Source: Oxalicibacterium faecigallinarum (GTDB taxonomy: Bacteria; Pseudomonadota; Gammaproteobacteria; Burkholderiales; Burkholderiaceae_D). Taken from it: a DNA stretch of 64,000 nucleotides. The position numbers were made by a program, and so were the translations under genes. Under the pieces are notes generated by a model. The model was not told where the DNA came from, made no database searches, and worked only from the letters and a program-made list of their open reading frames with translations. Below, in pieces: positions 54,729 to 64,000 of this stretch; the first letter of the stretch is position 1; each line of letters opens with the position of its first letter. The DNA is taken from positions 1 through 64,000 of the forward strand of contig NZ_BMDI01000001.1 in assembly GCF_014635705.1 (NCBI RefSeq). The letters are read 5' to 3'.

Positions 54729-54756
54729 AATCCGTCCTTGTGACGGATTGGCGTTT
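54729..54756 (+). other. Hairpin between infB and rbfA
   Basis: CAATCCGTC and GACGGATTG pair around CTTGT, followed by GGCGTTTTA. The T-run is offset and short, so it is likely a weak or processing hairpin inside the operon. Confidence 0.5.
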
Positions 54757-54835
54757 TATTCCGTTCGCATCGGCCGGTTTCATTGCCCGCCGATGCGAAT
54801 TCATTTTTGCTCCGTAAGCGGAACGAGAAGACATT

Positions 54836-55222
54836 ATGGCTAAACACAGCAAATCCATTCCAGGTCGCGGTCTGCGCGTTGCCGATCAGATCCAGCGTGA
54901 TCTGTCGGAAATCATTGCTTTCGAATTGAAGGATCCACGCGTTGGCATGATCACGATTACGGAAGTGCAACTGACGCCTGATTACGCGCATGCCAAGGTG
55001 TTTTTCACCATGCTGAGCGACAAGCAGGATGATATTCAGAACACCGTTTCTGGTCTGCGGGCTGCGGCGGGCTACATTCGTAAAGAGCTGGGGCGTCGTC
55101 TGACGATTCACACGCTGCCCGAATTGCACTTTGTGCACGACACGTCGACGGCACGTGGCATGGAAATGTCCAAGCTGATCGATCAGGCCAACGCTACCCG
55201 TGCGCAGGATGCGGAAGACTAA
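54836..55222 (+). CDS. rbfA: 30S ribosome-binding factor RbfA
   Basis: Cold-adaptation and 16S rRNA maturation factor. The 128 residues follow the family: [50 protein letters not shown] and [32 protein letters not shown] precedes the ATG. It lies between infB and truB. Confidence 0.98.
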   Translation: MAKHSKSIPGRGLRVADQIQRDLSEIIAFELKDPRVGMITITEVQLTPDYAHAKVFFTMLSDKQDDIQNTVSGLRAAAGYIRKELGRRLTIHTLPELHFVHDTSTARGMEMSKLIDQANATRAQDAED

Positions 55223-55266
55223 GCATCGTCCGTACGTTTCCTATTTTTCAGTTTCGTTTTCTTTTT

Positions 55267-55287
55267 CGATGCGCCTAGGGCGCATCG
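55267..55287 (+). other. Strong hairpin directly ahead of truB
   Basis: CGATGCGCC and GGCGCATCG pair perfectly around TAG and end 13 bases before the truB ATG, followed by only three T. The hairpin would sit at the truB ribosome entry site. Confidence 0.6.
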
Positions 55288-55300
55288 TTTGTATCAGGCC

Positions 55301-56233
55301 ATGGTGAACTCTTCCTCAAAGAAAAAGCGCGTAGCAGTGCATGGCGTGCTGTTACTCGACAAACCTGCCGGTCTGTCGAGTAACGATGCATTAGGCAAAG
55401 CAAAGTGGTTGCTCAATGCTGCCAAGGCCGGTCATACCGGCACGCTCGATCCTTTCGCTACGGGTTTGCTGCCTTTGTGTTTTGGTGAGGCGACCAAGTT
55501 TGCGCAAGATCTTCTCGACGCGGACAAGACTTACGAAACGGTGGTGCATCTGGGAATGAAAACCAATACCGGCGATACCGAAGGGGATGTGCTTGAAACG
55601 CGGCAGGTAGATGTAACGCTCACGCAGATTGAAGAAGTCTTGCAGCAATTTCGCGGTGACATCGAGCAGGTGCCACCCATGCACTCCGCATTAAAGCGCG
55701 ATGGCAAACCGTTGTATGAATATGCGCGTGCGGGCATCACGCTGGAGCGCGAGGCGCGACAGATCACGATTCACCAACTGGATCTGATTGCATATGAGGC
55801 ACCGATGCTGACTTTACGTGTGCGCTGCAGCAAGGGAACGTATATCCGCGTGCTGGGAGAGGACATTGGCGCAGCCCTCGGTTGTGGCGCCCATTTGAAT
55901 GCCTTGCGGCGCGTGACGGTGGGTGGGCTGACAATTGCCGAGGCTAAGACAATTGAACAGTTGAGCGAGGTAGAAGCTGATGCCAGGGCAGCACTACTGG
56001 CACCTGTAGATGCGTTGCTGTCGTCTTTCGCCAAAGTGGAACTGACCGATGAATTGTCCAGCCGTTTTCGCAATGGACAACGACTGGCTTTGGGAAAGGA
56101 AGCTGCGATCAATATTCCGGCGATCAAAGGACGCGTTGCGGTGTACCGGAAGACGGATGGCATGTTGCTGGGCACCGCACAATTACAGGCTTACGACATT
56201 CTTGCACCGGAACGGCTGGTTGCGCTGGGGTGA
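55301..56233 (+). CDS. truB: tRNA pseudouridine(55) synthase TruB
   Basis: Modifies U55 in the T-loop of all tRNAs. From ATG 55301 the protein has 310 residues; the catalytic aspartate is D50 in AGHTGTLDPFATGLLPLCFG, and VHGVLLLDKPAGLSSNDALG precedes it. LRVRCSKGTYIRVLGEDIGA is a further family motif. No clear Shine-Dalgarno is present (a TTG at 55289 and a GTG at 55304 are other options), and a 9-bp hairpin lies immediately upstream. Last gene of the operon. Confidence 0.96.
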   Translation: MVNSSSKKKRVAVHGVLLLDKPAGLSSNDALGKAKWLLNAAKAGHTGTLDPFATGLLPLCFGEATKFAQDLLDADKTYETVVHLGMKTNTGDTEGDVLETRQVDVTLTQIEEVLQQFRGDIEQVPPMHSALKRDGKPLYEYARAGITLEREARQITIHQLDLIAYEAPMLTLRVRCSKGTYIRVLGEDIGAALGCGAHLNALRRVTVGGLTIAEAKTIEQLSEVEADARAALLAPVDALLSSFAKVELTDELSSRFRNGQRLALGKEAAINIPAIKGRVAVYRKTDGMLLGTAQLQAYDILAPERLVALG

Positions 56234-56257
56234 GGGATGGCATGCGACAACGGCATG

Positions 56258-57247
56258 TCAGCGTTGATTCCGCTTGTTCACGTCAGTTTGACGATGGTTT
56301 GATTTGAAGAAGTCCCAGATCACATCGGTGGCGTCGATTGCATCGTAAGGCCGCTGTTCCAGCGCAGGCGTGTTCATGCTGGTTTTGCCTGGCCAGGTAT
56401 GGTCGGCAGAGCGAAGACGATAGAAGAAAACGGAACTGTTGTCCCGGCAAGATGTATTGCTCTCCACTGTCACATCATCGTTTATGACAACCGCCGGCGC
56501 GCTGCCGCAGCCATTGGCGCGACGCCAGAACTCCACACTGTATTGGACCGGCTTGAATGGCTTGGACTGCGCACGCGCAACCAGTCGTTTGGGACTCATG
56601 CCCCCTTCAAATGCCACGATGGAATCTGCCATCCCATGCATGATCAGTATCGGTACCGGTGAACGTGGCGATGGTTCATCGCCAAACATTGCGCCAGCCA
56701 CAACCGCTGCACCCGCCAACTGATCCGATAAAGCAATTGCGACACGATGCGTCAACATGCCGCCATTGGACATGCCGGTCACATAAATGCGACTGGGGTC
56801 AACCGCGGCAATCCGCTTTACATCAGCCACGACATCGGCAACAAAGGCCACATCCTCATGATGGCTGGACATTGCTTCACCGCAGCAGCCACCCGCGTTC
56901 CATGTGCCCATCCTCGCGGTACGGCCAGCGCCGTTTGGCGCCGCAATGATCAGGCCTTCCCGCATGGCCTTGGCACGCCAGCGCTGAATCATGGAGTCGC
57001 CATTTCCGCCGCCGCCATGCAGCACGATGATGAGCGGTGCCGACGAGTGTCGACTGGCATCCAGCAGTTGATAGCTGCGCTGCTGGTCGCTTGAGATCAG
57101 CTGACGCTGGTTATCCTGCGTACCGGCGTGTGCTTGGAGGCGTTCCACAAGACGCGGTTGTTCACGATCTGCTGCAAAGGTCGTCCCGGCAAAAATAATC
57201 AAACTGCTCAGGGAAAAAATGTGAAGCACGCGCGCTGGTATGGGCAT
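56258..57247 (-). CDS. Secreted PHB-depolymerase/LpqC-type esterase
   Basis: Alpha/beta hydrolase of 329 residues with a signal peptide (SSLIIFAGTTFAADREQ, cleavage near residue 25). The nucleophile is S160 in YVTGMSNGGML, the oxyanion region LIIVLHGGGGNGDSMIQRWR, with aspartate in HGMADSIVAFEGG and histidine in SADHTWPGK. The family includes feruloyl esterases and extracellular PHB depolymerases; without a substrate-binding domain the true substrate is open. It is convergent with truB and divergent from typA. Confidence 0.86.
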   Translation of the reverse strand: MPIPARVLHIFSLSSLIIFAGTTFAADREQPRLVERLQAHAGTQDNQRQLISSDQQRSYQLLDASRHSSAPLIIVLHGGGGNGDSMIQRWRAKAMREGLIIAAPNGAGRTARMGTWNAGGCCGEAMSSHHEDVAFVADVVADVKRIAAVDPSRIYVTGMSNGGMLTHRVAIALSDQLAGAAVVAGAMFGDEPSPRSPVPILIMHGMADSIVAFEGGMSPKRLVARAQSKPFKPVQYSVEFWRRANGCGSAPAVVINDDVTVESNTSCRDNSSVFFYRLRSADHTWPGKTSMNTPALEQRPYDAIDATDVIWDFFKSNHRQTDVNKRNQR

Positions 57248-57596
57248 GTGGCTCTCTTTGCGTTGGGTTGGTTGTCGAAAAGGCAGTGCACCATCCTTGC
57301 AAGAAATGCACCGGCCGTCCCCATTGCATGGGATTGTCTAAAAGACAATATGGTCCACGCCGGTCGCCATGATGCGATGCAGTCCCAATGCACCAGCATG
57401 GTTTGCTTACCGAGACCAATGCGTAAAACAGCGGTGTTCAGCCTTCGTGCAAATCGCCATCCGCGTTGCAGCGTGGCACAAAATCCGGCAACTCATTGAA
57501 AATCAAGGTCTTTCCCTGAGAGAGGGGCGGGTTTGCTGTGCTATAATCGCAGGCTTTTCAAAATCCGCAAATCCGCACCACCAACTGCACATCACC
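57248..57596. other. Divergent control region between esterase and typA
   Basis: About 350 bases. A perfect TATAAT at 57542-57547 is the likely typA -10; no good -35 box lies 17 bases upstream. I find no other gene, repeat or structured element. Confidence 0.5.
57542..57547 (+). promoter_or_regulatory. Probable -10 element of typA
   Basis: TATAAT occurs 50 bases before the typA ATG, preceded by TGTGC. The -35 region (about 57519-57524) is poor. Confidence 0.5.
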
Positions 57597-59435
57597 ATGT
57601 CAAATTCAAAACGCGCTATTCGTAACATTGCCATCATCGCTCACGTCGATCATGGCAAAACCACCCTGGTCGACCAGCTTCTGCGTCAATCCGGTACCTT
57701 CCGTGACAACCAGCAAGTCGATTCCCGCGTGATGGATTCTAACGACATCGAAAAAGAACGTGGCATCACGATTCTGTCGAAAAACTGCGCAGTCGAATAC
57801 AAAGGTACGCACATCAATATCGTCGATACCCCGGGCCACGCCGACTTCGGTGGTGAGGTGGAGCGTGTTCTGTCGATGGTTGACAGCGTGCTGTTGCTGG
57901 TTGATGCGCAGGAAGGTCCAATGCCGCAAACGCGTTTCGTGACGCGCAAAGCGCTGGCACTGGGTTTGAAGCCGATCGTTGTCGTCAACAAGATCGATCG
58001 TGAAAACGCCGATCCGCAGAAGGCAGTCAACGCCACTTTTGAACTGTTCGATAAACTCGGTGCAACCGACGAGCAACTGGATTTCCCTATCGTTTATGCA
58101 TCGGGCTTCAAAGGCTATGCAGGTCTGGAAGACACCGTGCGCGAAGGTACGATGGAGCCATTGTTTGACGCCATCCTGCAACACGTTCCGGCACGTGAAG
58201 ATGATCCGGACGGTCCGTTGCAACTGCAAATCACCTCGCTCGAGTACTCGTCGTATGTCGGCAAAATTGGTGTCGGCCGTATCTTGCGTGGTCGTATCAA
58301 GGCACTGCAAGACGTGGTCTGGATGAATGGGCCGGAAGACAAGCCAACCAAGGCACGTATCAATCAGGTGCTGACGTTCAAAGGTCTGGATCGCGTATTG
58401 GTGGATGAAGCGCTGGCCGGTGATATCGTCCTGATCAACGGTATCGAAGAAATCGGTATTGGCAGTACGATCTGCGCACCGGATACCCCGGAAGCCTTGC
58501 CAATGCTGAAGATCGACGAACCAACCTTGACCATGAACTTCATGGTCAACAGTTCGCCGCTGGCAGGCCGCGAAGGCAAGTTCGTGACGACGCGTCAGAT
58601 TCGCGATCGTCTGGAAAAAGAACTGAAGTCCAACATGGCCTTGCGTGTCGTGCAGGCGCCGGACGATGACTCGACCTATGAAGTATCGGGCCGTGGTGAA
58701 TTGCATCTGACCATTCTGATCGAAAACATGCGTCGTGAAGGTTTCGAGATGGCGGTATCGCGTCCACGCGTTGTGTTCAAGATGGTCGATGGCGTACGCC
58801 ACGAGCCGTATGAAAATCTGACCGTCGATGTCGAGGAAGGCCATCAGGGCGGCGTGATGGAAGAACTCGGTCGTCGTCGTGGTGACCTGACCAATATGGA
58901 ACCGGACGGCAAAGGTCGCGTACGTCTGGAATACCATATTCCGGCACGCGGTCTGATCGGCTTCCAGAGCGAATTCATGACGCTCACCCGCGGTACCGGT
59001 CTCATGAGCCACGTGTTTGATGCCTATGCACCCGTCGATGCATCCAAAGGTGAACTGGGTGGTCGTCGCAACGGTGTGTTGATTTCGCAAGACGACGGCA
59101 CGGCGGTTGCCTACGCGATCTGGAAGCTGCAGGATCGCGGTCGTATGTTTGTTAATCACAATGATCCGGTGTACGAAGGCATGATCATCGGTATTCACTC
59201 GCGTGAAAACGATCTGGTCGTCAATCCGATCAAGGGCAAGCAACTGACCAACGTGCGTGCATCGGGTACCGATGAAGCAGTGCGTCTGGTTCCGCCAATC
59301 GATCTGTCGCTGGAATATGCGGTCGAATTCATCGACGACGATGAGCTGGTGGAAGTGACACCGAAGAGCATTCGTCTGCGCAAGCGCTTCCTCAAGGAAC
59401 ACGAGCGTAAGAAGGCCAGCCGCGAAGCTGTGTAA
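57597..59435 (+). CDS. typA: Ribosome-binding GTPase TypA/BipA
   Basis: Translational GTPase involved in ribosome assembly and stress adaptation. The start is ATG 57597 ([20 protein letters not shown]); the frame open from 57369 has no homologous sequence. The 612 residues include the G1 motif AHVDHGKTT (15-23), [40 protein letters not shown] and the BipA-specific C-terminal domain with [20 protein letters not shown]. The C-terminal region ends in basic [16 protein letters not shown]. Confidence 0.98.
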   Translation: MSNSKRAIRNIAIIAHVDHGKTTLVDQLLRQSGTFRDNQQVDSRVMDSNDIEKERGITILSKNCAVEYKGTHINIVDTPGHADFGGEVERVLSMVDSVLLLVDAQEGPMPQTRFVTRKALALGLKPIVVVNKIDRENADPQKAVNATFELFDKLGATDEQLDFPIVYASGFKGYAGLEDTVREGTMEPLFDAILQHVPAREDDPDGPLQLQITSLEYSSYVGKIGVGRILRGRIKALQDVVWMNGPEDKPTKARINQVLTFKGLDRVLVDEALAGDIVLINGIEEIGIGSTICAPDTPEALPMLKIDEPTLTMNFMVNSSPLAGREGKFVTTRQIRDRLEKELKSNMALRVVQAPDDDSTYEVSGRGELHLTILIENMRREGFEMAVSRPRVVFKMVDGVRHEPYENLTVDVEEGHQGGVMEELGRRRGDLTNMEPDGKGRVRLEYHIPARGLIGFQSEFMTLTRGTGLMSHVFDAYAPVDASKGELGGRRNGVLISQDDGTAVAYAIWKLQDRGRMFVNHNDPVYEGMIIGIHSRENDLVVNPIKGKQLTNVRASGTDEAVRLVPPIDLSLEYAVEFIDDDELVEVTPKSIRLRKRFLKEHERKKASREAV

Positions 59436-59481
59436 TCAAGCATGCGACACGCTGATCAGGGATCGGCGTGCATGAAATAAG

Positions 59482-59514
59482 AAACGCCGTGCATCGACTG
59501 CACGGCGTTTTTGT
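59482..59514. terminator. Terminator between typA and aminotransferase gene
   Basis: AAACGCCGTGCA and TGCACGGCGTTT form a 12-bp stem around TCGAC followed by more T. It lies between convergent genes. Confidence 0.9.
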
Positions 59515-59558
59515 TTGGCGATGAATTTTTGATGAAATCGCCGTACGCGTTCGAGCGA

Positions 59559-60881
59559 TCAGGCAGTCGTTTTCAGGATGCTGGCAATGCCATCAAAGAG
59601 CTGATCGATTTCCGCCTGGTTGATGATTAATGGCGGTGATAAGGCAATTACATCGGCAGTCACGCGGATCAGAATGCCCTTGTCCCAGAATGCCTTGGTG
59701 AAGACGTTGTAAGCACGGCTGCCGGGCTTATCGGGCATGCTTTCCAGTTCAATGCCGCATACCAGTCCCAGATTGCGGATGTCCTTGACATGCGGCAGCC
59801 CGTGCAGGCGATGTGCTGCCTGTTCAAAGTAGGGCGCCATCTCGTTTGCGCGCTCGAACAAACCGTCTTCCCGATAAACCTCGAGTGTGGCAAGTGCGGC
59901 TGCCGCGGCAAGCGGGTGGCCTGAATAGGTATAGCCGTGCGCGAACTCGATTGCATTGTCCGGTGCTGCCTGCATGAAGGCGTCATGAATTGATTGTTTG
60001 ACGATAACTGCGCCCATCGGGACGGTGGCATTGGTTAATGCCTTGGCGCAGATGATCATGTCAGGCAAGACACCAAAATAATTCGCGCCGAAAGCGGTGC
60101 CGAGACGACCGAGTCCGGTAATGACTTCATCAAAAATCAGCAGGATGCCGTGTTTGTCGCAGATGGCGCGAATGCGTTCAAGATAACCCTTGGGGGGAAG
60201 AATGACCCCAGCCGAGCCTTGCAGGGGTTCAATGATGACGGCAGCAACACTACTCGGGTCGTGCAGGTTCAGCAAACGCTGTTCCAGTTCTTCGGCCAGT
60301 TCGCCACCATGCTCGGGTAAGCCGCGTGAAAAGGCATTCCGCTTTATATCGAGGGGATGGCGCAAATGATCCACTGCGGCCAGCGTCGCGCCAAATTGTT
60401 TGCGGTTGCCGGCAATACCGCCAACGGCAATGCCTCCAAAGCCGACGCCATGATAGGCGCGCTCACGTCCGATGAGGCGTGTGCGTCCGGCATCGCCACG
60501 TGCCCGGTGGTAGCCGAGTGCCATCTTTAGCGCGGTGTCGACGCCTTCTGACCCATCATTGCAGAAGAACACACGGTTTAACCCGGTCGGTGCCATGTTG
60601 ACCAGTGCGGATGCCGCTTCAAACGCCTTGGGGTGTCCCATCTGGAAGAGCGGCGCATAGTCCATCTCGGCAGCCTGCTTTTGTATTGCTTCGGTAATGC
60701 GCGGGTGCGCATGTCCTGCATTCACGCACCACAAGCCGGCTGTGCCATCCAGAATCTGTCGCCCGTCGTCACTGGTGTAGAACATGCCGGATGCTGCGGT
60801 CAGCAAGCGCGGTTTCTCCTTGAACTGCCGGTTGGCCGTAAAGGGCATCCAGAGATGGCTGGTATCGAGTGACGCGCTCAT
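59559..60881 (-). CDS. Omega-amino acid:pyruvate aminotransferase (class III)
   Basis: PLP enzyme of 440 residues from ATG 60881, which has AAGGA ahead; the longer frame to 61355 runs through the dusA region and is not real. The Schiff-base lysine is K280 in DMIICAKALTNATVPMGAVI, with D251 in LLIFDEVITGLGRLG. LDGTAGLWCVNAGHAHPRIT and FCNDGSEGVDTALKMAL are typical of beta-alanine/omega-amino acid transaminases. It is divergent from dusA. Confidence 0.92.
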   Translation of the reverse strand: MSASLDTSHLWMPFTANRQFKEKPRLLTAASGMFYTSDDGRQILDGTAGLWCVNAGHAHPRITEAIQKQAAEMDYAPLFQMGHPKAFEAASALVNMAPTGLNRVFFCNDGSEGVDTALKMALGYHRARGDAGRTRLIGRERAYHGVGFGGIAVGGIAGNRKQFGATLAAVDHLRHPLDIKRNAFSRGLPEHGGELAEELEQRLLNLHDPSSVAAVIIEPLQGSAGVILPPKGYLERIRAICDKHGILLIFDEVITGLGRLGTAFGANYFGVLPDMIICAKALTNATVPMGAVIVKQSIHDAFMQAAPDNAIEFAHGYTYSGHPLAAAAALATLEVYREDGLFERANEMAPYFEQAAHRLHGLPHVKDIRNLGLVCGIELESMPDKPGSRAYNVFTKAFWDKGILIRVTADVIALSPPLIINQAEIDQLFDGIASILKTTA

Positions 60882-61076
60882 GTGCTGCAATCCTTGTGCG
60901 ATGAAGTCATTGCCATAGTAGAACGTTTGCGCTTGCGTGCAAAGGTGAGCGGTTTGTCGTGATTTTTCGGATGTGAGGGTTGTTATGGTGGCACGAGGGC
61001 GACGCGTGCCGCAGCGCATCGTGAGGGACAGGCGGAGCGTGTAAAATGGCGGGTCTTCGCAGCATGGATACGAGAG

Positions 61077-62111
61077 ATGGATTTCAATAACAGCAACGAT
61101 TCTGCACGCAAGCCAAACGGGCGGCGTATCAGCGTTGCGCCCATGATGGACTGGACGGATCGCCATTGCCGTCTGTTTCATCGTCAGATTACACAGCACA
61201 CCTGGTTGTACACGGAGATGGTGACGACCGGTGCGTTGCTGCACGGCGATGTGCCGCGTCACCTCAATTTCAATGACGAGGAACATCCGGTTGCGTTGCA
61301 ACTCGGTGGAAGCGAGCCGGCCGATCTCGCGCAGAGTGCGCGACTTGGCGAGCAATGGGGCTACGACGAAATCAATCTGAATTGCGGTTGCCCTTCAGAG
61401 CGCGTGCAGAAGGGCGCCTTTGGTGCCTGCCTGATGAATGAGGCGCCCCTGGTTGCCGATTGCGTCAAGGCCATGCGCGATGCGGTACAGATCGATGTCA
61501 CCGTCAAGCATCGTATCGGTATCGATGACGTCACGTCGTATGATTTCGTGCGCGATTTTATCGGCACGGTTGCGGAAGCGGGTTGCTCGACTTTCATCGT
61601 CCATGGACGCAATGCGATTCTCAAGGGTCTGAGCCCCAAGGAGAACCGTGAAATCCCGCCACTGCGCTATGAGGTGGTATATCAGCTCAAGAAAGATTTT
61701 CCGAACCTCGAGATCATCCTCAATGGCGGCATCAAAACCATTGAGGAAATCGATACACATTTGCAGCACGTCGATGGGGTGATGCTGGGTCGCGAGGCTT
61801 ACCACAATCCGTATCTGATGGCAGAATTCGACGCGCGTTATTACGGAGATGCAAAGCCGGCGCGTTCACGCACCGACGTGCTGGAAGCCATGATCCCTTA
61901 CATGCACGAGCAGCTCAAGCTTTACGGAAGCAGTGAAAAAGGGGGTGGTCTGCGCCTCAATAGCATGACGCGCCATATGTTGGGGTTGATGACGGGTTTG
62001 CCGCATGCTCGGAGTTTCCGTCAGACGCTGTCGGATGCGAAAAAGCTTGCTCAGGGTAGGCCAGAACTCGTGCTCGAAGCGTTGCAACGTATGCAGCCGC
62101 ATGCCGCGTAA
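61077..62111 (+). CDS. dusA: tRNA-dihydrouridine(20/20a) synthase DusA
   Basis: FMN enzyme that reduces uridine 20/20a in the D-loop. The 344-residue product contains RISVAPMMDWTDRHCRLFHR and the catalytic cysteine C105 in NLNCGCPSERVQKGAFGACL (residues NLNCGCPS). VDVTVKHRIGIDD-like VTVKHRIGIDDVTSYDFVRD and HGRNAILKGLSPKENREIPP are DusA-specific. It is divergent from the aminotransferase gene. Confidence 0.95.
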   Translation: MDFNNSNDSARKPNGRRISVAPMMDWTDRHCRLFHRQITQHTWLYTEMVTTGALLHGDVPRHLNFNDEEHPVALQLGGSEPADLAQSARLGEQWGYDEINLNCGCPSERVQKGAFGACLMNEAPLVADCVKAMRDAVQIDVTVKHRIGIDDVTSYDFVRDFIGTVAEAGCSTFIVHGRNAILKGLSPKENREIPPLRYEVVYQLKKDFPNLEIILNGGIKTIEEIDTHLQHVDGVMLGREAYHNPYLMAEFDARYYGDAKPARSRTDVLEAMIPYMHEQLKLYGSSEKGGGLRLNSMTRHMLGLMTGLPHARSFRQTLSDAKKLAQGRPELVLEALQRMQPHAA

Positions 62112-62358
62112 TAATGTTCGCATGTGATCCATGCACGATTTAAAGGCATCAAGGTAGCGCAGTATGCTTTGGTGCGTTAAACACCGCACATAATGGTGCA
62201 AATCAATGTTCTTCTCAAGAACCTTGGCAATTTGATGTAGTCAAGAAGATAACCGATTTGGTTTTGTGCATTGTTACAGGCCAAGGGGGATCTTCAACAT
62301 CACAGTGGACGAGTTTTCCATCCGGAAAGCAGACGCTGCATATTGAAAGGATAAATAG

Positions 62359-62829
62359 ATGAAGACATTGCCAGAAACTTCCAAACTCGCAATCGGTGCT
62401 GCCGTACTCGCTGTATTGTTTGCCACCGGCTGCGAACGTCGCGCACAGGAACCTGCAGCGCCACCAGCAGCTGACGCAACCACTGGCGTAACGCCACCGC
62501 AGGCGCCTTCCGAGCCAGCTACTACGCCTGTTCCAGGTGCTACCGAGGCACCGGCAGTGAATGCTGACGGTAAAATAGCCGCCCCGAGTGAAGAAGGCCG
62601 TGATGCTGGCACCGTTGTTGACGATGCGATGCTGACGACCAAAGTCAAAACAGCCCTGTTGGCTGACTCCGACGTAAAAGGGTTGGCAATCAACGTTGAT
62701 ACTTCGCAAGGCGTCGTTTCGCTGAATGGCGAAGTCAAGAATCAGGCACAGGTTGATCGTGCCGCCAAACTGGCAGGTGAGGTTGAGGGCGTCAAATCCG
62801 TCCTGAACAATCTGACGATCGCGAAGTAA
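62359..62829 (+). CDS. BON-domain lipoprotein
   Basis: A 156-residue envelope protein. The lipoprotein signal ends in the lipobox FATGC (C25). A Pro/Ala/Thr-rich linker (about 26-80) leads to a BON domain (MLTTKVKTALLADSDVKGLA, then VSLNGEVKNQAQVDRAAKLA, about 92-156). BON domains bind phospholipids and are found in OsmY-like stress proteins. AAAGGATAAATAG precedes the ATG. A terminator follows at 62848. Confidence 0.9.
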   Translation: MKTLPETSKLAIGAAVLAVLFATGCERRAQEPAAPPAADATTGVTPPQAPSEPATTPVPGATEAPAVNADGKIAAPSEEGRDAGTVVDDAMLTTKVKTALLADSDVKGLAINVDTSQGVVSLNGEVKNQAQVDRAAKLAGEVEGVKSVLNNLTIAK

Positions 62830-62847
62830 TCGTCGGTTTGCCATACG

Positions 62848-62878
62848 ACCGCCCGCGCTTCGGCCCGGGCGGTTTTTG
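62848..62878 (+). terminator. Terminator after BON lipoprotein gene
   Basis: ACCGCCCG and CGGGCGGT form an 8-bp GC-rich stem around a ten-base loop, followed by TTTT. Confidence 0.85.
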
Positions 62879-63053
62879 TTTGGGTGACGTCTGAATGGTC
62901 AGCAATATCTCTCTTGCTTATTTTTGCTGGCCACAGCCACAGTCCATGCCGGGTAGTTGAACTGCCATCCGAGCGTATAGAGACCGATAAGGTGATGTCT
63001 AATGGTGCTGCAGATGTAAGACACGCATTGAATTGCATCAGACGTGCAAACAA

Positions 63054-63083
63054 AAAAGAGCATGACATCGTCATGCTCTTTTC
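63054..63083 (-). terminator. Terminator after entericidin gene
   Basis: AAAAGAGCATGAC and GTCATGCTCTTTT form a 13-bp stem with a three-base loop just downstream of the small lipoprotein gene. Confidence 0.88.
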
Positions 63084-63106
63084 TTTTCAAATCTGTTTAG
63101 CGCAGA

Positions 63107-63244
63107 TTACTTGTTCTTGGTTGCTGCGTCCTGAACTTTTTCACCGCCGCGCTCAACATCTTTACCAAAACCATCCATGGTGTTGCAGGCACTCAGGCCA
63201 GCACTGAAAGCAAAGACGCACAGGATTGAAATAATTTTTTTCAT
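63107..63244 (-). CDS. Entericidin A/B family lipoprotein
   Basis: A 45-residue lipoprotein read on the minus strand: MKKIISILCVFAFSAGLSAC, then NTMDGFGKDVERGGEKVQDA and AATKNK (the A before ATKNK shared). The lipobox is LSAC and the mature part has the entericidin pattern NTxxGxGxDxxxxGxxV. Such peptides are stress-linked outer-membrane lipoproteins. AAAGGAAATCATC precedes the ATG. Confidence 0.92.
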   Translation of the reverse strand: MKKIISILCVFAFSAGLSACNTMDGFGKDVERGGEKVQDAATKNK

Positions 63245-63426
63245 GATGATTTCCTTTCGAGTTTTATGGAGCGGAGCGTTCGAACGCCTCCTTTATTTCT
63301 CCCAAGGGAGAAACGTTCTGGTCCCCTTGCAAAGGGTGCGCACTGCAACATTAACAAGGGGACATGCTCTTTAGTCAATTGCCCTAATCGGAAGTTCATC
63401 TAACGCAACATCCTATGTGCGCTACC

Positions 63427-63756
63427 TCACTTAGAGCGCGCCAAGATGATACCGATCAATGCACCGATGCCCAGTGCCACAGCTAAGGTCTGCTTGGGAC
63501 GGGCCTTGACATAGCCCGTGCTCACATCAAAACCATGATGGATTTTTTCACTGGCTTGGCCTGCGAATTCGCGTGCGGACTGACGCGCGGAAGCAACCTT
63601 GCCGGCAACACGTTCATATGCGTCGCTCAGCTCTGCATCCGTCAAATCCACAGCGTGGGTGATCAGCGAATCAATATCCGTTTTTAATAACTGTAGATCG
63701 GAGCGCAATGTGGCGGTCGTAGGTACATATTTAGCGGCGACTGTTTTCGACGACAT
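63427..63756 (-). CDS. ElaB/YqjD (DUF883) family protein
   Basis: A 109-residue ribosome-associated inner-membrane protein of the DUF883 group. A helical amphipathic region (LRSDLQLLKTDIDSLITHAV; AYERVAGKVASARQSAREFA) is followed by a C-terminal membrane helix (TLAVALGIGALIGIILARSK). The E. coli relatives tether stationary-phase ribosomes to the membrane. It lies near the entericidin and BON genes, suggesting an envelope-stress cluster. Confidence 0.9.
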   Translation of the reverse strand: MSSKTVAAKYVPTTATLRSDLQLLKTDIDSLITHAVDLTDAELSDAYERVAGKVASARQSAREFAGQASEKIHHGFDVSTGYVKARPKQTLAVALGIGALIGIILARSK

Positions 63757-64000
63757 GTTAATCCCCTTCGTTTGTCAGTTTGAAGTATGTAGAAAAGGGC
63801 GCTCCATTCTCATTGGGCGTATCAGACTCCCCTTTCTGCTTGCAATGTTGGGACAGTCTTAATCATCAAAAATTCCTTTTTCTTAATGCGGACATTAGTG
63901 GATAGCCAAAAAATTGCCGCTGAGCATGCTTCACTTTACGCATATCGATAATCGAATTACTTCGTTCGCACGACCTAACCCTCTCGATACACTGCGTTCA
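63757..64000. other. End of window with no supported gene
   Basis: About 240 bases upstream of the DUF883 gene. It should hold that gene's promoter. No tRNA, terminator or convincing open frame is visible before the window ends. Confidence 0.4.

Overview
The window is chromosomal DNA of a betaproteobacterium, most likely Burkholderiales/Oxalobacteraceae (Herminiimonas- or Janthinobacterium-like). This is inferred from the aat-bpt-pyrD block beside clpS-clpA, the rimP-nusA-infB-rbfA-truB operon, rpmB-rpmG next to radC, and a moderately GC-rich codon style. No rRNA operon or CRISPR array is present. Genus and species cannot be fixed from sequence reading alone.

Layout. Positions 1-18.9 kb are core and catabolic genes: a partial chemoreceptor, rpmG/rpmB, radC, fkpB-ispH, a complete branched-chain amino acid ABC transporter core (livHMGF) behind an apparent leader-peptide attenuator, and a catabolic cluster with an OxlT-like MFS transporter behind a sigma-54-type promoter, a gamma-glutamyltransferase homologue, a GntR/FCD regulator and a fumarylacetoacetate-hydrolase-family enzyme. 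An orphan ParB-domain protein, a LysR regulator and an EamA exporter follow.

Positions 18,908-32,312 are an integrated genomic island of about 13.4 kb. It lies between a 15-bp direct repeat (14/15 identical) and the 3' end of tRNA-Arg(CCU), with a tyrosine integrase beside the tRNA. Its cargo looks like a defence or accessory locus: a stand-alone trypsin-like protease, a broken SRAP gene, a frameshifted staphylococcal-nuclease homologue, an XRE regulator, a coiled-coil membrane protein followed by a 42-residue hydrophobic peptide gene, a DUF4062-TPR protein, a serine recombinase and a DEAD/DEAH-like helicase. The DUF4062 gene ends in a run of eight C. One extra C would replace its last three residues with a hydrophobic tail homologous to the small peptide encoded 1.5 kb away; this is the most unusual signal in the window.

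Positions 32.5-64 kb return to core genome: uup, murJ-sirB1, rpsT, cspA, an N-degron degradation neighbourhood (clpS, clpA, and opposite them aat, bpt, pyrD), amt behind a sigma-54-type promoter, tRNA-fMet, scpB-rluB, the rimP-nusA-infB-rbfA-truB translation/transcription operon with a promoter and an intrinsic terminator ahead of rimP, typA, dusA, an omega-aminotransferase, and small envelope/stress proteins (BON lipoprotein, entericidin, ElaB/YqjD-like).
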